Shown in pieces: positions 9,756-21,240 of a stretch of DNA of 64,000 nt. This stretch comes from an uncultured Gammaproteobacteria bacterium (GTDB taxonomy: Bacteria > Pseudomonadota > Gammaproteobacteria > Pseudomonadales > Pseudomonadaceae). The stretch spans positions 28,085-92,084 of the forward strand of contig CALZAE010000002.1 of NCBI GenBank assembly GCA_945612235.1, written 5' to 3'. The position numbers were made by a program, and so were the translations under genes. Numbering within the stretch: position 1 is the first letter of the stretch; every line of letters begins with the position of its first letter. The notes beneath the pieces were generated by a model. The model saw only the letters and a program-made list of their open reading frames with translations. It was not told the origin of the DNA and did no database searches.

Positions 9756-10928
9756 CTATTTTCTACGATCCAAAAAGTTAATCGCTAAGCGGTCCACCCA
9801 GCCCCAGAGTCGTTGGCGCGCACGTTCTAGCAGCGGTCGTTGGCGCCAGCTTTCTTCGGTCACTTCGATGCTCTGGGCAAAATCATCCAGCAAGCAAGCC
9901 CGTACTTGCTCAAGCAGACCGCTATCGCGGGCCTCAAGATTGCCCTCAAGGTTAAAGCGCAAATTCCAGTGATCAAAGTTACACGAACCAATGCTGACCC
10001 AATCATCCACCACCACCATTTTCAAATGCAGAAAACGCGGCTGATATTCAAAGATACGCACACCTTTACGCAGCAAGGCTGGGTAATAGCGCTGTCCTGC
10101 CCAACGCACCGCAGGTAAATCTGTGTGCCGACCGGTGAGCAATAAGCGCACATCAACACCGCGTACCGCTGCTTTACGTAAAGCGCGACGCACCGCCCAG
10201 GTTGGTAAAAAATAAGGAGTAGCTAACCATACGGTTTGATGAGCACCTTTAAGTGCACGCAATAATGCTTTTTGAATATCACGGTGCTGTGTAGAAGCGG
10301 CATAGGCCACGCGGGCTTTGCCCACATTTGCAAATGGCAGCGCGGGCATATTGTATTGCGGTACTTTTTTCGGGCTGTTATTTTGCTGCCAAAAAAATCG
10401 CTGAATACAGCTGCGCCACTGCGAATCAAATAAATTTTGCCAATCATTGACCACCGGCCCGACCACGCGCACCATCACTTCGTGCCACTGACTGTACTCG
10501 CTATCGGGCTGCCAAAACTGGTCTGTTAGGCCTGTACCACCAATATAAGCCACTTGCTGGTCAACGATGAGTAACTTGCGGTGATCGCGGTAAAAGTTTT
10601 CTAAGCCTCGTTGCCAACGCAGAGGATTATAAAAGCGCAGTTCAATCCCCGCAGCCAGCCAATGCTGGCGTTGTGCGCTGCGTAAACGACGGCTGCCAAA
10701 GCTATCAAACAAACAACGTACACGCACGCCGCGCTGTACCGCTGCAATCAACGCCGCTTCAACACGATTAGCGCTCTCGCCGCTACTGACTAAGTAGAGC
10801 TCAATATCAATCTGCTCACGCGCCTGCTCAATACGCGCCAGCCAATCGGTAAAAAAAGCCGGACCATCAACCAACAACTGAAACTGATTACCGGCGCGCC
10901 AAGGGAAAATCAAACCGGCCATGCTCAA
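9756..10928 (-). CDS. Phospholipase D-like / cardiolipin synthase B-type protein
   Basis: Two HKD-type motifs (DHRKLLIVDQQVAYIGGTGLTDQF; HLKMVVVDDWVSIGSCNFDHWNLRFNLE). Confidence 0.88.
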   Translation of the reverse strand: MSMAGLIFPWRAGNQFQLLVDGPAFFTDWLARIEQAREQIDIELYLVSSGESANRVEAALIAAVQRGVRVRCLFDSFGSRRLRSAQRQHWLAAGIELRFYNPLRWQRGLENFYRDHRKLLIVDQQVAYIGGTGLTDQFWQPDSEYSQWHEVMVRVVGPVVNDWQNLFDSQWRSCIQRFFWQQNNSPKKVPQYNMPALPFANVGKARVAYAASTQHRDIQKALLRALKGAHQTVWLATPYFLPTWAVRRALRKAAVRGVDVRLLLTGRHTDLPAVRWAGQRYYPALLRKGVRIFEYQPRFLHLKMVVVDDWVSIGSCNFDHWNLRFNLEGNLEARDSGLLEQVRACLLDDFAQSIEVTEESWRQRPLLERARQRLWGWVDRLAINFLDRRK

Positions 10929-11003
10929 CCCTCTTTAACTGAATGCAACACACCAAGCGAAGATGCTTGCACCCTTCTATTTTACGATCAACTTTTGTAC
11001 CAC

Positions 11004-11046
11004 AAAAAAATAACCCGCGCAGGTGGTTCAACGCTGCGCGGGTTAT
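11004..11046 (-). terminator. Rho-independent terminator of the phosphoketolase gene
   Basis: 13-bp perfect stem ATAACCCGCGCAG/CTGCGCGGGTTAT next to A7 on the + strand (U-tract on the minus transcript), just downstream of the 11067 stop. Confidence 0.8.
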
Positions 11047-11066
11047 GGGTACGACTCTAGCGAGGT

Positions 11067-13475
11067 TTAACGCAGAATTTGCGGATCACCCTTGCCAGCC
11101 ACTGCTGCAGCTTCTTCAATGGTCAGCAAGGCCGTGCGGGGTAAGTCTTGCAGGCGCGCACAGGCGGCCAACACATTACCCCAGCACGCACGGTTCACAA
11201 ACTGCATACCAAACTCATCCAAGGTACCACCGCGGTTACGGTAGCCCAACACGTAGGTGTTGTTGGCATCCGGCAGAATGGTCCATAAATGGCCACGCAT
11301 CACTTCAGGGCGCATATGGGTTAACAGCACGCGCATACGGAAGCGACTTGGGAACAACTGCTCAACCAACTCATCACTGGCCAGGCTTTCTAATTCCCAA
11401 CGGTCACGTGGCGCACGGAAACGACCCGGCTCTTGTAAGTAGACAACGCGATAGCCCATCTCAGCTTCTTCTAAGCGCTGCGCAGCACGCAGTACCTGTT
11501 CTAGCTGGTAACTACCATTGGCAATCAACAGTAAGGGATCAGTGCCTGCAAATTCTTTCACCACAATGGCGCCATCACGGGCCAATTGCTCAGCTTGCGC
11601 TTGGGTAAAGTACGCCGGACGATCACGCTTAGCGGCAACCACACAAGCAATCTGCCCGCGCGCACTGTAAATCTGCGGCAAGAGCGCCAGCATACTGTTG
11701 TGGTCTGCTGGGAATAACACGCGTGACACATCATTCATCTCGCCCAATAAGGCTTCACAGAAGGTGGTGTCTTGGTGCGACTGTTGGTTTTTACCGTTTT
11801 CCCACGTGTGCGAGGTGGCCACTAGCGGCCAGCCTAACCAGCCTGCAGGTCGGCCAATTTCTTTTTGCTGGCGCGAGTAAATTAAACTTTGACGCACAGC
11901 GCCGAGCATTTTTACGCAGAAGGCTTCATAGCTGGCCACCAGATTTAAGCCGCTTTGGTTGGCTAAACACGCCGATACCACCGCCTCTTCGTTCAGCGCT
12001 GTGATGATTTTGCCATCCACGGCTTCAAGTTCGTTTTCTGGCTCAATGACGCGGTGACGCAAGGTTTTCAATACTTCAGTCAGACGGTTACTGGCCAACT
12101 CATCTGGGTTACCCACGCGTGGGCGCAAGTCTGGGTTGGCTGCCACTAAATCAACAAAGTAACGATCGATCGCCGCCATAGTTGAGCAGGCATCATCACG
12201 GTAATGCAACTCTGGCTGCACAGGAGCATGCGGATGGCGGTTGGCCAGCGGGTTATCACGCTCCAATGGACGATTTTGCGCTTGGTGCGTATTCAGCAAC
12301 TCTAGGGCTTCGCGCATATCTTCAGGGGTGACATATAGCGGTTTAATGTGTTTGTTAAATAAGTCGCGTGACTCAACATCCACATGCGGATTACCTGGCA
12401 GTGGTAAGTTATGCGCTTTATTTTCATCCGCACCGTAAAAACCAAAGCCTTTTACAGACTGGGCAATACCGTATGGAATCGGCAGCGGGTAGGACAAAAT
12501 ACCACTGTCTTTTTCTTGTACACGGCGCTCTAAACGCTGCTCCATTTCCCACAAAGTGCAGACAAAAGCTGCTGGGTCGCAGCCGTCAAACTCAATCGGA
12601 TCAAAGCCACAGCCACGTAAGTGACGCTCAAAACTGGCTAAACCTTCAGGGGTACCCATTTGTGTGCGCTGCTCAATACGACGGCCGTTAGCAATCATAA
12701 TGGGCAGTGCTGGGCCACTGTCTTCAGCGCGCCACCAACGGGGAATCCAATCGCTACCGCGTTGTTCTTCAGCGGCACCATCAGATAAGAATGCCACCAG
12801 CTTTTCACCCGGCAACGGCATATGCACGTATTGCAGCTCAGCAAAACCTAAGTAGCCACCTTCAATAATGCCGCCAGCCGTGTGCGGATTCACATGGCTA
12901 CCTAAAGGAGCTGCCATCGAACCATCTGCGGCAATTTCATAGCCGTAGAAGTCATTCAATAAGCGGTTGATACCTTCTTCACCGTTACCGTAAGCCTGCT
13001 CTTGCTCAGGGTGCAGGTTCCCCAACAGCACGTTCAGCGCTTCAATGGCTGCTACACTGTGGCCTTGGCCCATCATCCAAGCACGAGTTTCACCGGTTAA
13101 GGCATTTAATGCCATATAGGCTGCATAACCGGGCACCATATTCAGTGCTCCACCGGTATGGCCTTCAGGCTGAACTTTAAAATCGTCCGCAGTCAAATCA
13201 CTGCCGTCAAGGTGCACTTTGCGGGCATAAGTCATATGCACCACCAGCGACATGCCTGCGGCGGTAATTTTATCCAACGCACTCATTTTGCGGTAAACAG
13301 TGGCCAAGTCGGGCTGAGTTCCCGCTTGCACAAGTTGATGGGCAAGGCGATATACTGCAGCTTGTGTTTCAGCAGCATGCTCAATCGGGCCATAACCCTT
13401 TTGCCAGTGCGCAAAAGCTGGCTCAATTTTAGCGTGTTCAGTTAAGTCAGCGAGGCTCGGCAAAATCTGATGCAT
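11067..13475 (-). CDS. Phosphoketolase (xylulose-5-P/fructose-6-P type)
   Basis: 802 aa; EGHTGGALNMVPGYAAYMALNAL, MGQGHSVAAIEALNVLLG, QEHSHQDTTF-like SHQDTTFCEALLGEMNDVSRVLFPADHNSML, IANGSYQLEQVLRAA. Confidence 0.93.
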   Translation of the reverse strand: MHQILPSLADLTEHAKIEPAFAHWQKGYGPIEHAAETQAAVYRLAHQLVQAGTQPDLATVYRKMSALDKITAAGMSLVVHMTYARKVHLDGSDLTADDFKVQPEGHTGGALNMVPGYAAYMALNALTGETRAWMMGQGHSVAAIEALNVLLGNLHPEQEQAYGNGEEGINRLLNDFYGYEIAADGSMAAPLGSHVNPHTAGGIIEGGYLGFAELQYVHMPLPGEKLVAFLSDGAAEEQRGSDWIPRWWRAEDSGPALPIMIANGRRIEQRTQMGTPEGLASFERHLRGCGFDPIEFDGCDPAAFVCTLWEMEQRLERRVQEKDSGILSYPLPIPYGIAQSVKGFGFYGADENKAHNLPLPGNPHVDVESRDLFNKHIKPLYVTPEDMREALELLNTHQAQNRPLERDNPLANRHPHAPVQPELHYRDDACSTMAAIDRYFVDLVAANPDLRPRVGNPDELASNRLTEVLKTLRHRVIEPENELEAVDGKIITALNEEAVVSACLANQSGLNLVASYEAFCVKMLGAVRQSLIYSRQQKEIGRPAGWLGWPLVATSHTWENGKNQQSHQDTTFCEALLGEMNDVSRVLFPADHNSMLALLPQIYSARGQIACVVAAKRDRPAYFTQAQAEQLARDGAIVVKEFAGTDPLLLIANGSYQLEQVLRAAQRLEEAEMGYRVVYLQEPGRFRAPRDRWELESLASDELVEQLFPSRFRMRVLLTHMRPEVMRGHLWTILPDANNTYVLGYRNRGGTLDEFGMQFVNRACWGNVLAACARLQDLPRTALLTIEEAAAVAGKGDPQILR

Positions 13476-13597
13476 ATTAATACTCCATAAACTCGAATGT
13501 GGTGCAGTTTAAAGACAGCTCGATAAGGGTATCATGATACTCATCAATAACCGCTTACCCAGTCACACTCTATTCACACAGCCAAGAAGGAATCTCC

Positions 13598-15022
13598 ATG
13601 GCCTTACTTAATTTTCTCGGTGCCATTCAGCAAGTCACAGGCTCGTGCTACTTGATCGAAACATACGACAAGAAGAATATTCTACTCGAATGTGGCATGC
13701 AGCAAGGTGGTGATAGCGAAAACAACCGTGATGACAATGGCAATGAGCCACGCTCAGCCTTTGCGTTCAATCCTGAAACCATTGATGCAGTGGTAATCTC
13801 GCATGCGCACATTGATCACAGCGGTATGTTACCGCGTTTAGTCTCCGAAGGCTTTCGCGGACCTATTTATGCAACCGACGCCACCTGCGAGCTGATGGAG
13901 TTAATGCTGCTCGACTCAGCCCATATTCAAGAAAAAGATGCCGAGTGGGAAAACCGCTGGCGGGCCCGCAAAGGCCGCAAGCCCATCAAGCCGATGTATG
14001 TCAGTGCTGATGCTGCACGTGTGATGAAACAATTGGTCGCTGTGAGCTATGAAACGCTCACCAAAGTTGTGCCTGACGTTAAAGTCAGCTTCCATGATGC
14101 CGGTCATATTATTGGCTCGGCTATTGTTAAACTTGAGTTCCATGAGCCCAATGACAGTGTACGCACCTTGGTGTTCTCTGGTGACCTAGGTGGCGGTTGC
14201 TCACCTCTAATGAAAGACCCTGCAGTGCTTAAGCATGCCGACGTATTGATGCTGGAATCAACCTACGGTGACCGTGACCACCGCTGCAGTGAAGACACTT
14301 TAGATGAACTGGCGGAGATTCTGCGACAAGCCCACGAAGACGGCGGCAACGTACTGATTCCAGCCTTCTCAGTGGGTCGCACCCAAGACATTTTATTCCA
14401 CTTGGGTCGCTTCTATCAGGAAGGTCGCTTGCCACAGCATACGGTCTACCTCGATAGCCCAATGGCAATCCGCGCCAATGAAATTTATATGCGCCACCGT
14501 GAAGATTTTGATAAAACCAACAGCCAAGCATTGACCGAGAGCGGTTTTCAAAATGCTAAAGATTGGTTACCCATTCTCAAACTCACACCTACGCCTGAAG
14601 AATCTATGGCGATTAACAAGGTGACCAGCGGCGCAATCATTGTAGCTGGCAGTGGCATGTGCACCGGTGGCCGTATTATCCACCACTTTAAGCACAATCT
14701 ATGGCGTGAAAACTGCCATATGATTTTCACCGGCTTCCAAGCGCGTGGCACGACGGGTCGCGCAATTGTTGACGGTGCTAAAACAGTACGTGTCTTCCGT
14801 GAAGACATTATGGTCGGCCTAAAAGTGCATACCTTAGGTGGTTTCTCTGCACACGCAGGCCAGTCGCAACTGATTGAGTGGGCCAGCAATTTTGCAAACA
14901 AGCCTGAACTGCATTTGATTCATGGTGAAGTGGAAAAAATGAAAATTCTGCAAGACGAATTTAAGCAGCGCTTGGATTGGGACGTAAACATCCCAGAACT
15001 AGGCGATCGTGTTGCTCTATAA
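13598..15022 (+). CDS. MBL-fold metallo-hydrolase with beta-CASP domain (CPSF/RNase-like)
   Basis: HAHIDHSGMLPRL, LESTYGDRDH, GSGMCTGGRIIHH, GGFSAHAGQSQLIEW. Confidence 0.9.
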   Translation: MALLNFLGAIQQVTGSCYLIETYDKKNILLECGMQQGGDSENNRDDNGNEPRSAFAFNPETIDAVVISHAHIDHSGMLPRLVSEGFRGPIYATDATCELMELMLLDSAHIQEKDAEWENRWRARKGRKPIKPMYVSADAARVMKQLVAVSYETLTKVVPDVKVSFHDAGHIIGSAIVKLEFHEPNDSVRTLVFSGDLGGGCSPLMKDPAVLKHADVLMLESTYGDRDHRCSEDTLDELAEILRQAHEDGGNVLIPAFSVGRTQDILFHLGRFYQEGRLPQHTVYLDSPMAIRANEIYMRHREDFDKTNSQALTESGFQNAKDWLPILKLTPTPEESMAINKVTSGAIIVAGSGMCTGGRIIHHFKHNLWRENCHMIFTGFQARGTTGRAIVDGAKTVRVFREDIMVGLKVHTLGGFSAHAGQSQLIEWASNFANKPELHLIHGEVEKMKILQDEFKQRLDWDVNIPELGDRVAL

Positions 15023-15031
15023 GGAGTTGTT

Positions 15032-16111
15032 ATGTCGTTTCAAAATGATGATTATTTAGCTCGCCAATACCAAGTCAGCAGCATTGATTTGGACGCTAAA
15101 ATTGATGAACTGCTGAAGTTAGCGGTACCGCCGACCAGCCCTAATCTTGAACTGTATCGCGAAATGATGCTGACGGTTGCCCGCATGGCTGAAGCAGACC
15201 GCAATCGCTGGGATGCAAAAATCATGATGCAAACCCTACGGGAAATGGAAGCATCTTTTAGCTTACTTGAGCGCTTTAAGCGCCGTCGTAAAGTGACGGT
15301 ATTTGGCTCAGCCCGTACTGCACCTGAGCACCCTTTATATCAACAAGCCAAAGAGTTGGGTGAAATCCTCGCTCGCCATAACCTGATGGTGATCACCGGT
15401 GCTGGTGGCGGCATTATGGCGGCAGCGCACGAAGGTGCAGGCTTAGAAAACAGTCTGGGGTTAAATATTTACTTGCCCTTTGAACAAGGTGCAAACGAGA
15501 CAGTAAATGGCAGTGGTAATTTGCTCAACTTCCATTTCTTCTTTTTGCGTAAGCTGTTTTTTGTTAAAGAAGCCGATGCCTTGGTTCTGTGCCCAGGCGG
15601 TTTTGGTACCTTGGATGAAGCACTGGAAGTCTTGACCCTGATTCAAACAGGTAAGAGTCCGCTGGTGCCCGTAGTACTGCTTGATCAAGAAGGCGGTACT
15701 TATTGGGACAAAGCGCTGGAATTTATGCGCGAAGAACTGGCAGATAAAAACTATATCTTGCCCAGCGATCTCGGTTTAATGCGCTTAGTACGCACGCCAC
15801 AAGCTGCCGGGGAAGAAATTGCCCGCTTTTATCGCAGCTTCCACTCCACACGCTGGTTCAATGGCACTTTTGTCGTGCGCATCAACCATCCGCTGAACAA
15901 GCCAGCACTCGAAACACTGCATAAAGAGTTTGCGGATCTGTGCGTGAAAGGCGGCTTCAGTCAGGTTGCCTATTGCCCTGATAAACACAACGAACCTGAG
16001 TTCTGCAATCAGCACCGCTTAGAGTTTGTGTTTAATAACCGTGACTACGGTCGTTTGCGTGAACTGGTTGATTTTATTAACTTGCCACAAAACTGGAAAA
16101 CCAACAGCTGA
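15032..16111 (+). CDS. LOG family protein (Rossmann-fold nucleotide-binding, PGGxGTxxE)
   Basis: VFGSARTAPEHPLYQQA, ITGAGGGIMAAAHEGA, CPGGFGTLDEALEVLTLIQTGK. Confidence 0.88.
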   Translation: MSFQNDDYLARQYQVSSIDLDAKIDELLKLAVPPTSPNLELYREMMLTVARMAEADRNRWDAKIMMQTLREMEASFSLLERFKRRRKVTVFGSARTAPEHPLYQQAKELGEILARHNLMVITGAGGGIMAAAHEGAGLENSLGLNIYLPFEQGANETVNGSGNLLNFHFFFLRKLFFVKEADALVLCPGGFGTLDEALEVLTLIQTGKSPLVPVVLLDQEGGTYWDKALEFMREELADKNYILPSDLGLMRLVRTPQAAGEEIARFYRSFHSTRWFNGTFVVRINHPLNKPALETLHKEFADLCVKGGFSQVAYCPDKHNEPEFCNQHRLEFVFNNRDYGRLRELVDFINLPQNWKTNS

Positions 16112-16130
16112 TTGAATGGGCTGTTACAGT

Positions 16131-16150
16131 GGCGGGCACAAGTGCCCGCC
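16131..16150. terminator. Hairpin downstream of the LOG gene, between convergent genes
   Basis: GGCGGGCAC-AA-GTGCCCGCC perfect inverted repeat; no strong T-tract. Confidence 0.5.
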
Positions 16151-16187
16151 CTGCTTTCATCGATCAACAGTCGTCGCTAGCGGGTTA

Positions 16188-16877
16188 TCAGGCCAACTCG
16201 GCCAAAATATCACGCAAAGCTTGCGCTGGGTCGGCCGCTTGAGTGATAGGGCGCCCAATCACTAAGTAGTCTGAACCTGCCTGCATCGCTTGTGCCGGTG
16301 TCAGAATACGCTTTTGATCATCTTGAGCGCTGCCTGCTGGACGAATACCTGGCGTCACCAGTTGTCCTGCTGGCCATTGCTGCTTGAGTAAGCTGGCTTC
16401 TTGCGCAGAACACACTAAACCATCCAGCCCTGCTGCTTGCGCTAAGCGGGCTAAGCGTGTCACTTGCTCAGCCGGAGCCACATCCAAACCAATCCCAGCC
16501 AAGTCCGACTGCTCCATGCTGGTCAGCACAGTGACGCCAATCAGCAATGGTTTTTGACCTTGATGCTGATCCAAGACTTCACGACAGGCCTGCATCATTT
16601 TCAAACCACCCGAACAATGCACGTTCACCATCCAGACCCCCATCTCAGCCGCAGCTTTAACTGCCATGGCTGTGGTATTAGGAATATCGTGAAACTTCAG
16701 ATCTAAAAACACCTCAAAGCCTAACGCATGCAGCCCTTGCACCACTTGCGGACCACTGCGGGTAAACAACTCTTTACCGACTTTAAGGCGGCACTGCTGT
16801 GGATCTAAGCGCTCAGCAAGGGCTAAGGCTTGAGCGGCACTGGGGAAATCAAGGGCAACAACAATAGGGCTGGACAT
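16188..16877 (-). CDS. pyrF: Orotidine 5'-phosphate decarboxylase
   Basis: [50 protein letters not shown]. Confidence 0.96.
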   Translation of the reverse strand: MSSPIVVALDFPSAAQALALAERLDPQQCRLKVGKELFTRSGPQVVQGLHALGFEVFLDLKFHDIPNTTAMAVKAAAEMGVWMVNVHCSGGLKMMQACREVLDQHQGQKPLLIGVTVLTSMEQSDLAGIGLDVAPAEQVTRLARLAQAAGLDGLVCSAQEASLLKQQWPAGQLVTPGIRPAGSAQDDQKRILTPAQAMQAGSDYLVIGRPITQAADPAQALRDILAELA

Positions 16878-17133
16878 GACTGAGCTCTCGTATCAATAAA
16901 AATGCGCTGCATTGTAGCCTTCCTCACAGCAAAGTGCCGCATCGACTTGACCCCTGATTAGTTTTTCTAATCTAAGCGATACCCAAGGGTAATCACAAAG
17001 TCTAATAGCATAGTGCTATAATCACTGAAATAAATGCTCTTGCAGGCCGCTGATTCTGGCAGTCCAAGCCATAAAGGTGTAGCATACCTCCTCTATGAGA
17101 TCTATTCTCATTTATAAGTTTTTGGAGGTCCGC

Positions 17134-17304
17134 ATGCCTTGGTATATTTGGTTATTAATCGCCCTAGTACTCGGATCCATAGTCGCTAGCCTCATGCTGC
17201 TGCGCAGTACTGCCAACAAAATGCCCATTAGCGCTGAGAAGCTAGAACTCATGCGTCAACGCAATGCCGAACTAGAAGCTCAAGAACGTCAGCAAGACCA
17301 GTAA
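17134..17304 (+). CDS. Small membrane protein, DUF2897-like
   Basis: [51 protein letters not shown]-like GGAGG before the ATG at 17134 (ORF track starts earlier, at 17095). Confidence 0.7.
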   Translation: MPWYIWLLIALVLGSIVASLMLLRSTANKMPISAEKLELMRQRNAELEAQERQQDQ

Positions 17305-17332
17305 CTCACTGTTTATATCGTTGGAGATTATT

Positions 17333-18775
17333 ATGTCCCGTACAGAAACCGATAGTTTAGGTGCCATTGAAGTTCCCGCCAATGCTTACTGGGGCGCACA
17401 AACACAGCGTTCTAAGCACAATTTTGTGATTGGCTCGCAACCCATGCCGCTGGCATTAGTGCGCGCGCTAGCCCAAGTTAAAAAAGCCGCTGCGCGCGTT
17501 AATGCACGCCTCGGTGAACTGCCTAAAGATATCGCTTTGTTAATCGAACAAGCCGCTGACGAAGTGATTGCTGGCAAACTTGACGAGCACTTCCCTTTAG
17601 TGGTGTGGCAAACCGGTAGCGGTACGCAAAGCAATATGAACGTCAACGAAGTGATTGCCGGTCGTGCTAACGAAATTGCAGGCCAAGGTATAGGTGGCAA
17701 GTCACCTGTCCACCCCAATGATCACGTGAACCGCGCGCAAAGCTCCAACGACTGCTTCCCCACTGCAATGCATATCGCTACTTTACAAGCGGTGCACCAT
17801 GACTTGTTCCCAGCGGTAAAACTACTGCGTGACGGTCTAAATAAACAGGCGCAGCGTTATGCTAACTTAGTTAAAACTGGCCGCACCCATATGATGGATG
17901 CTACGCCTGTGACATTTGGCCAAGAACTATCCGCCTTTGTTGCGCAACTGGACTACGCCACCCACGCTATTGAAGCCACGCTGCCCGCAGTTGGTCAGTT
18001 GGCGCAAGGCGGCACTGCTGTCGGTACAGGCTTAAACGCTAATGCTAACTTTGCTGAGAATATTGCTCGCGAACTGGCTTCTGCGACTAAACTGCAGCTG
18101 ACTTCAGCACCGAACAAATTCGCTGCCTTGGCCGGTCACGAGCCATTGGTCAGTCTATCTGGCGCGCTGAAAACCTTAGCAGTGGCACTGATGAAAATCG
18201 CCAATGACTTGCGCTTACTCGGCTCAGGCCCACGTGCAGGTTTAGCTGAAGTGTTGCTACCGGCGAACGAGCCTGGCAGCTCAATTATGCCCGGCAAGGT
18301 CAACCCAACTCAGTGTGAAGCCTTATCCATGCTAGCCTGCCAGGTGATGGGTAATGATGTGACTATCGGTATTGCCGCCAGCCAAGGCCACTTACAACTC
18401 AACGTATTTAAGCCGGTGATCATTCACAACATGCTTGAATCCATTGAGTTACTGGCTGATGGTTGCCGTAATTTCCAAGAGCATTGCGTGGAAGGTATGC
18501 AAGCTAATGAGCAGCAAATGGCTGATCACTTGGAAAATGGCTTGATGCTAGTGACAGCACTCAACCGTCATATCGGTTATGACAATGCTGCAAAAATTGC
18601 GAAGAAAGCTTACGAAGAAAACCTCACGCTGCGCGCTGCAGCCATTGAGCTTGGCTTAGTGACTGACGAGCAGTTTAGCGAGTGGGTGCGTCCAGAAGAT
18701 ATGCTGCACCCCACCCCGCATAAAGGTGAAAGCATTAAATCAAGCTCGATCACCCCTCGTAGAAGCTGGTCTTAA
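17333..18775 (+). CDS. fumC: Class II fumarate hydratase
   Basis: [49 protein letters not shown] at 17333 preferred over TTG at 17321. Confidence 0.96.
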   Translation: MSRTETDSLGAIEVPANAYWGAQTQRSKHNFVIGSQPMPLALVRALAQVKKAAARVNARLGELPKDIALLIEQAADEVIAGKLDEHFPLVVWQTGSGTQSNMNVNEVIAGRANEIAGQGIGGKSPVHPNDHVNRAQSSNDCFPTAMHIATLQAVHHDLFPAVKLLRDGLNKQAQRYANLVKTGRTHMMDATPVTFGQELSAFVAQLDYATHAIEATLPAVGQLAQGGTAVGTGLNANANFAENIARELASATKLQLTSAPNKFAALAGHEPLVSLSGALKTLAVALMKIANDLRLLGSGPRAGLAEVLLPANEPGSSIMPGKVNPTQCEALSMLACQVMGNDVTIGIAASQGHLQLNVFKPVIIHNMLESIELLADGCRNFQEHCVEGMQANEQQMADHLENGLMLVTALNRHIGYDNAAKIAKKAYEENLTLRAAAIELGLVTDEQFSEWVRPEDMLHPTPHKGESIKSSSITPRRSWS

Positions 18776-18784
18776 TTACCCAGC

Positions 18785-18814
18785 GCTAGGCGAACCATTC
18801 AAGGCTCGCCTAGC
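18785..18814 (+). terminator. Hairpin downstream of fumC
   Basis: GCTAGGCGA...TCGCCTAGC perfect 9-bp stem, 12-nt loop. Confidence 0.5.
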
Positions 18815-18853
18815 AACTACAAAAAGTACAGCCGAGCACAAGCTGTTATATGA

Positions 18854-19603
18854 TCAGCTGCGATTGGCCGCAGCGACGATGAGCGCCTTCATTTCTGCAA
18901 CTGCAGCTGGGAAGCCTACAAATAAAGCGTGCGCGATAATAGCGTGACCAATATTAAGCTCGTTAATACCGGCAATCGCGGCAATCGGCTCAACGTTATG
19001 GTAATTCAGACCATGACCCGCGTTCACCACCAAGCCTTGCTTTAAGGCAATCTCAGTCGCCTTGCGAATCAACTGCAATTGCTTGGTTTGCTCAGCTGGC
19101 GTCACCGCATCGGAGTAATGACCGGTGTGCAATTCAATAGTGGTCGCACCAACGCGCTTCGCCGCTAAAATCTGCTGCTCATCGGCATCAATAAACAACG
19201 ACACATCGCAACCCACTTTCTGCAAACGCTCAACCGCTTTAGCAATCCGCTCCTCTTGCGCAACCACATCCAAACCACCCTCAGTGGTCAGCTCCGCTCG
19301 GGTTTCTGGCACAAAGCAGGCATGTTCAGGACGAATCTCTTCGGCCAAGGCCAGCATTTCTTCAGTGACACCCATCTCAAAGTTCATTGGCGTATGCATC
19401 ACTTCACGTAACACACGCACATCACGGTCTTGAATATGGCGGCGATCTTCACGCAAATGCACGGTAATACCATCCGCACCGGCCTGCTCTGCATCTAACG
19501 CGGCTTTGACTGGATCAGGATAACGCGTACCACGTGCCTGACGCACAGTAGCGATATGATCAATATTGACGCCTAACAAAATACGCTTATTCAAATTCAT
19601 CAC
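18854..19603 (-). CDS. pdxJ: Pyridoxine 5'-phosphate synthase
   Basis: [43 protein letters not shown]. Confidence 0.97.
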   Translation of the reverse strand: MMNLNKRILLGVNIDHIATVRQARGTRYPDPVKAALDAEQAGADGITVHLREDRRHIQDRDVRVLREVMHTPMNFEMGVTEEMLALAEEIRPEHACFVPETRAELTTEGGLDVVAQEERIAKAVERLQKVGCDVSLFIDADEQQILAAKRVGATTIELHTGHYSDAVTPAEQTKQLQLIRKATEIALKQGLVVNAGHGLNYHNVEPIAAIAGINELNIGHAIIAHALFVGFPAAVAEMKALIVAAANRS

Positions 19604-20286
19604 TTAGACCCTTTTTGTGTCAAAAACAATTCACGACTCATCAGCGCACGCCCACCTAAGTGAGCCGCCAACGCCTGACGCATTAAACGCTTGGCGGTGT
19701 GCAATACAGTTGGCTGCTGCCAATCTGCTGCTGCCAAGGCTAAAATATCGGCACCTAAAAAAACACCCGACTGCAACAGCGATACCGCTTCAAAGCCGCT
19801 TTGCGGTAGCAGACGATACAACATTTGCGCATCCAATGCCCGCCCCTGCACATCTCGCTCAAAAGAAAAGCCATAGCCCAGTTGCTCCAGCAAGCGCCAC
19901 TCGAAGGTGCGCAGCAACGGCTCTACAGCCACGCCCTGAGCCAAACCTTGCACCGCCAGCATATAGTGCTCAAACAACAGCGGTTGTGGATCGTTGAGCG
20001 GTAGCAAGCGCACCAGCAGCTCATTGAGATACATGCCGCAAAATAAAGCCTGACCTTGCAAGAAATTAAACCCGCCAGCCGGCTCAATGCGACTGATGGT
20101 TTTTAATTCACTGCGGCCACGCAATTCAATCTCTAAAGCAGAAAAAGGACGTGCAACACTGCCCAACTTACCCCGCGCACCGCGCAAGACTGCAGACAAG
20201 CGCCCCGCCGGAGTAAAGACATCCATTAAGGCACTGGTTTCTTTATAGGGACGGCTGTGCAAGATAAAAGCTAACGACGACTGCAT
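19600..20286 (-). CDS. recO: DNA repair protein RecO
   Basis: [35 protein letters not shown]; position between pdxJ and era. Confidence 0.94.
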   Translation of the reverse strand: MQSSLAFILHSRPYKETSALMDVFTPAGRLSAVLRGARGKLGSVARPFSALEIELRGRSELKTISRIEPAGGFNFLQGQALFCGMYLNELLVRLLPLNDPQPLLFEHYMLAVQGLAQGVAVEPLLRTFEWRLLEQLGYGFSFERDVQGRALDAQMLYRLLPQSGFEAVSLLQSGVFLGADILALAAADWQQPTVLHTAKRLMRQALAAHLGGRALMSRELFLTQKGSK

Positions 20287-20340
20287 AGGTGTGCCTCAAG
20301 GCAACACAGACTCCAGAGCAGAGCCTGTGTTAAACAGCCA

Positions 20341-21240
20341 TCAATACTCTTGATAACCTAATGAACGCAGGGCGCGCTCATCATCAGACCAACCACCTTT
20401 CACTTTAACCCACAAGTTGAGCATGATCTTGGAGCCAAACATCGCCTCCATATCCTTACGGGCTTCTTGGCCAATGCGCTTAATACGCTCGCCTTTATCA
20501 CCAATAATGATTTTCTTCTGGCCATCACGCTCAACCAAAATCAGCGCGTGAATATGCAAGATGCGACCTTCTTGCTTAAATTCTTCAATCTCTACCGTAA
20601 TCTGATAAGGCAATTCTGCGCCCAACTGACGCATGATTTTCTCACGCACCAACTCTGCCGCCAAGAAACGACTGGAGCGGTCCGTGATCTGATCTTCAGG
20701 GAAGAAGTGCTCACTTTCTGGTAAGTAATCAGCAACCACTTGCTCAAGGGTTTCCAGATTATGGCCGTGCAAAGCCGATATCGGCACAATTTGTGCATTC
20801 GGCAACTTCTCAGCCAACCATTTTAGATGCGCTAAAAGCTGGCTTTTATCTTCTAAACGGTCAGCTTTATTGACGGCAATAATTAAGGGACACGTCAGGT
20901 GCTGAATGCGTTCAAAGACCATTTCGTCTTCTTCAGTCCAGCGCATACGATCCACGACAAAAATCGCCACATCAATATCTTTTAAAGCGGTTAAGGCACT
21001 GCGGTTCATAAAGCGATTGAGTGCAGTTTGCCCCCCCATATGTAAACCCGGGGTGTCCACATAAACGGTTTGCACAGCGCCTTCGGTTTTAATACCGAGC
21101 ATATTATGACGCGTGGTTTGCGGTTTACGCGAAGTGATAGCTAACTTTTGGCCCAAAATATGGTTGACCAACGTCGATTTACCGACGTTAGGACGACCTA
21201 CAATGGCCACATAGCCACAACGTGTTGCTTGTTCAGTCAT
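20341..21240 (-). CDS. era: GTPase Era
   Basis: [27 protein letters not shown]-terminal KH region [18 protein letters not shown]. Confidence 0.97.
   Translation of the reverse strand: MTEQATRCGYVAIVGRPNVGKSTLVNHILGQKLAITSRKPQTTRHNMLGIKTEGAVQTVYVDTPGLHMGGQTALNRFMNRSALTALKDIDVAIFVVDRMRWTEEDEMVFERIQHLTCPLIIAVNKADRLEDKSQLLAHLKWLAEKLPNAQIVPISALHGHNLETLEQVVADYLPESEHFFPEDQITDRSSRFLAAELVREKIMRQLGAELPYQITVEIEEFKQEGRILHIHALILVERDGQKKIIIGDKGERIKRIGQEARKDMEAMFGSKIMLNLWVKVKGGWSDDERALRSLGYQEY

Noticed and set aside
10943-11608. 221-aa plus-strand ORF
   Set aside because: Mostly antisense to the phosphoketolase 3' end and spans its terminator; low-complexity, His/Pro/Arg-rich translation without recognisable domains
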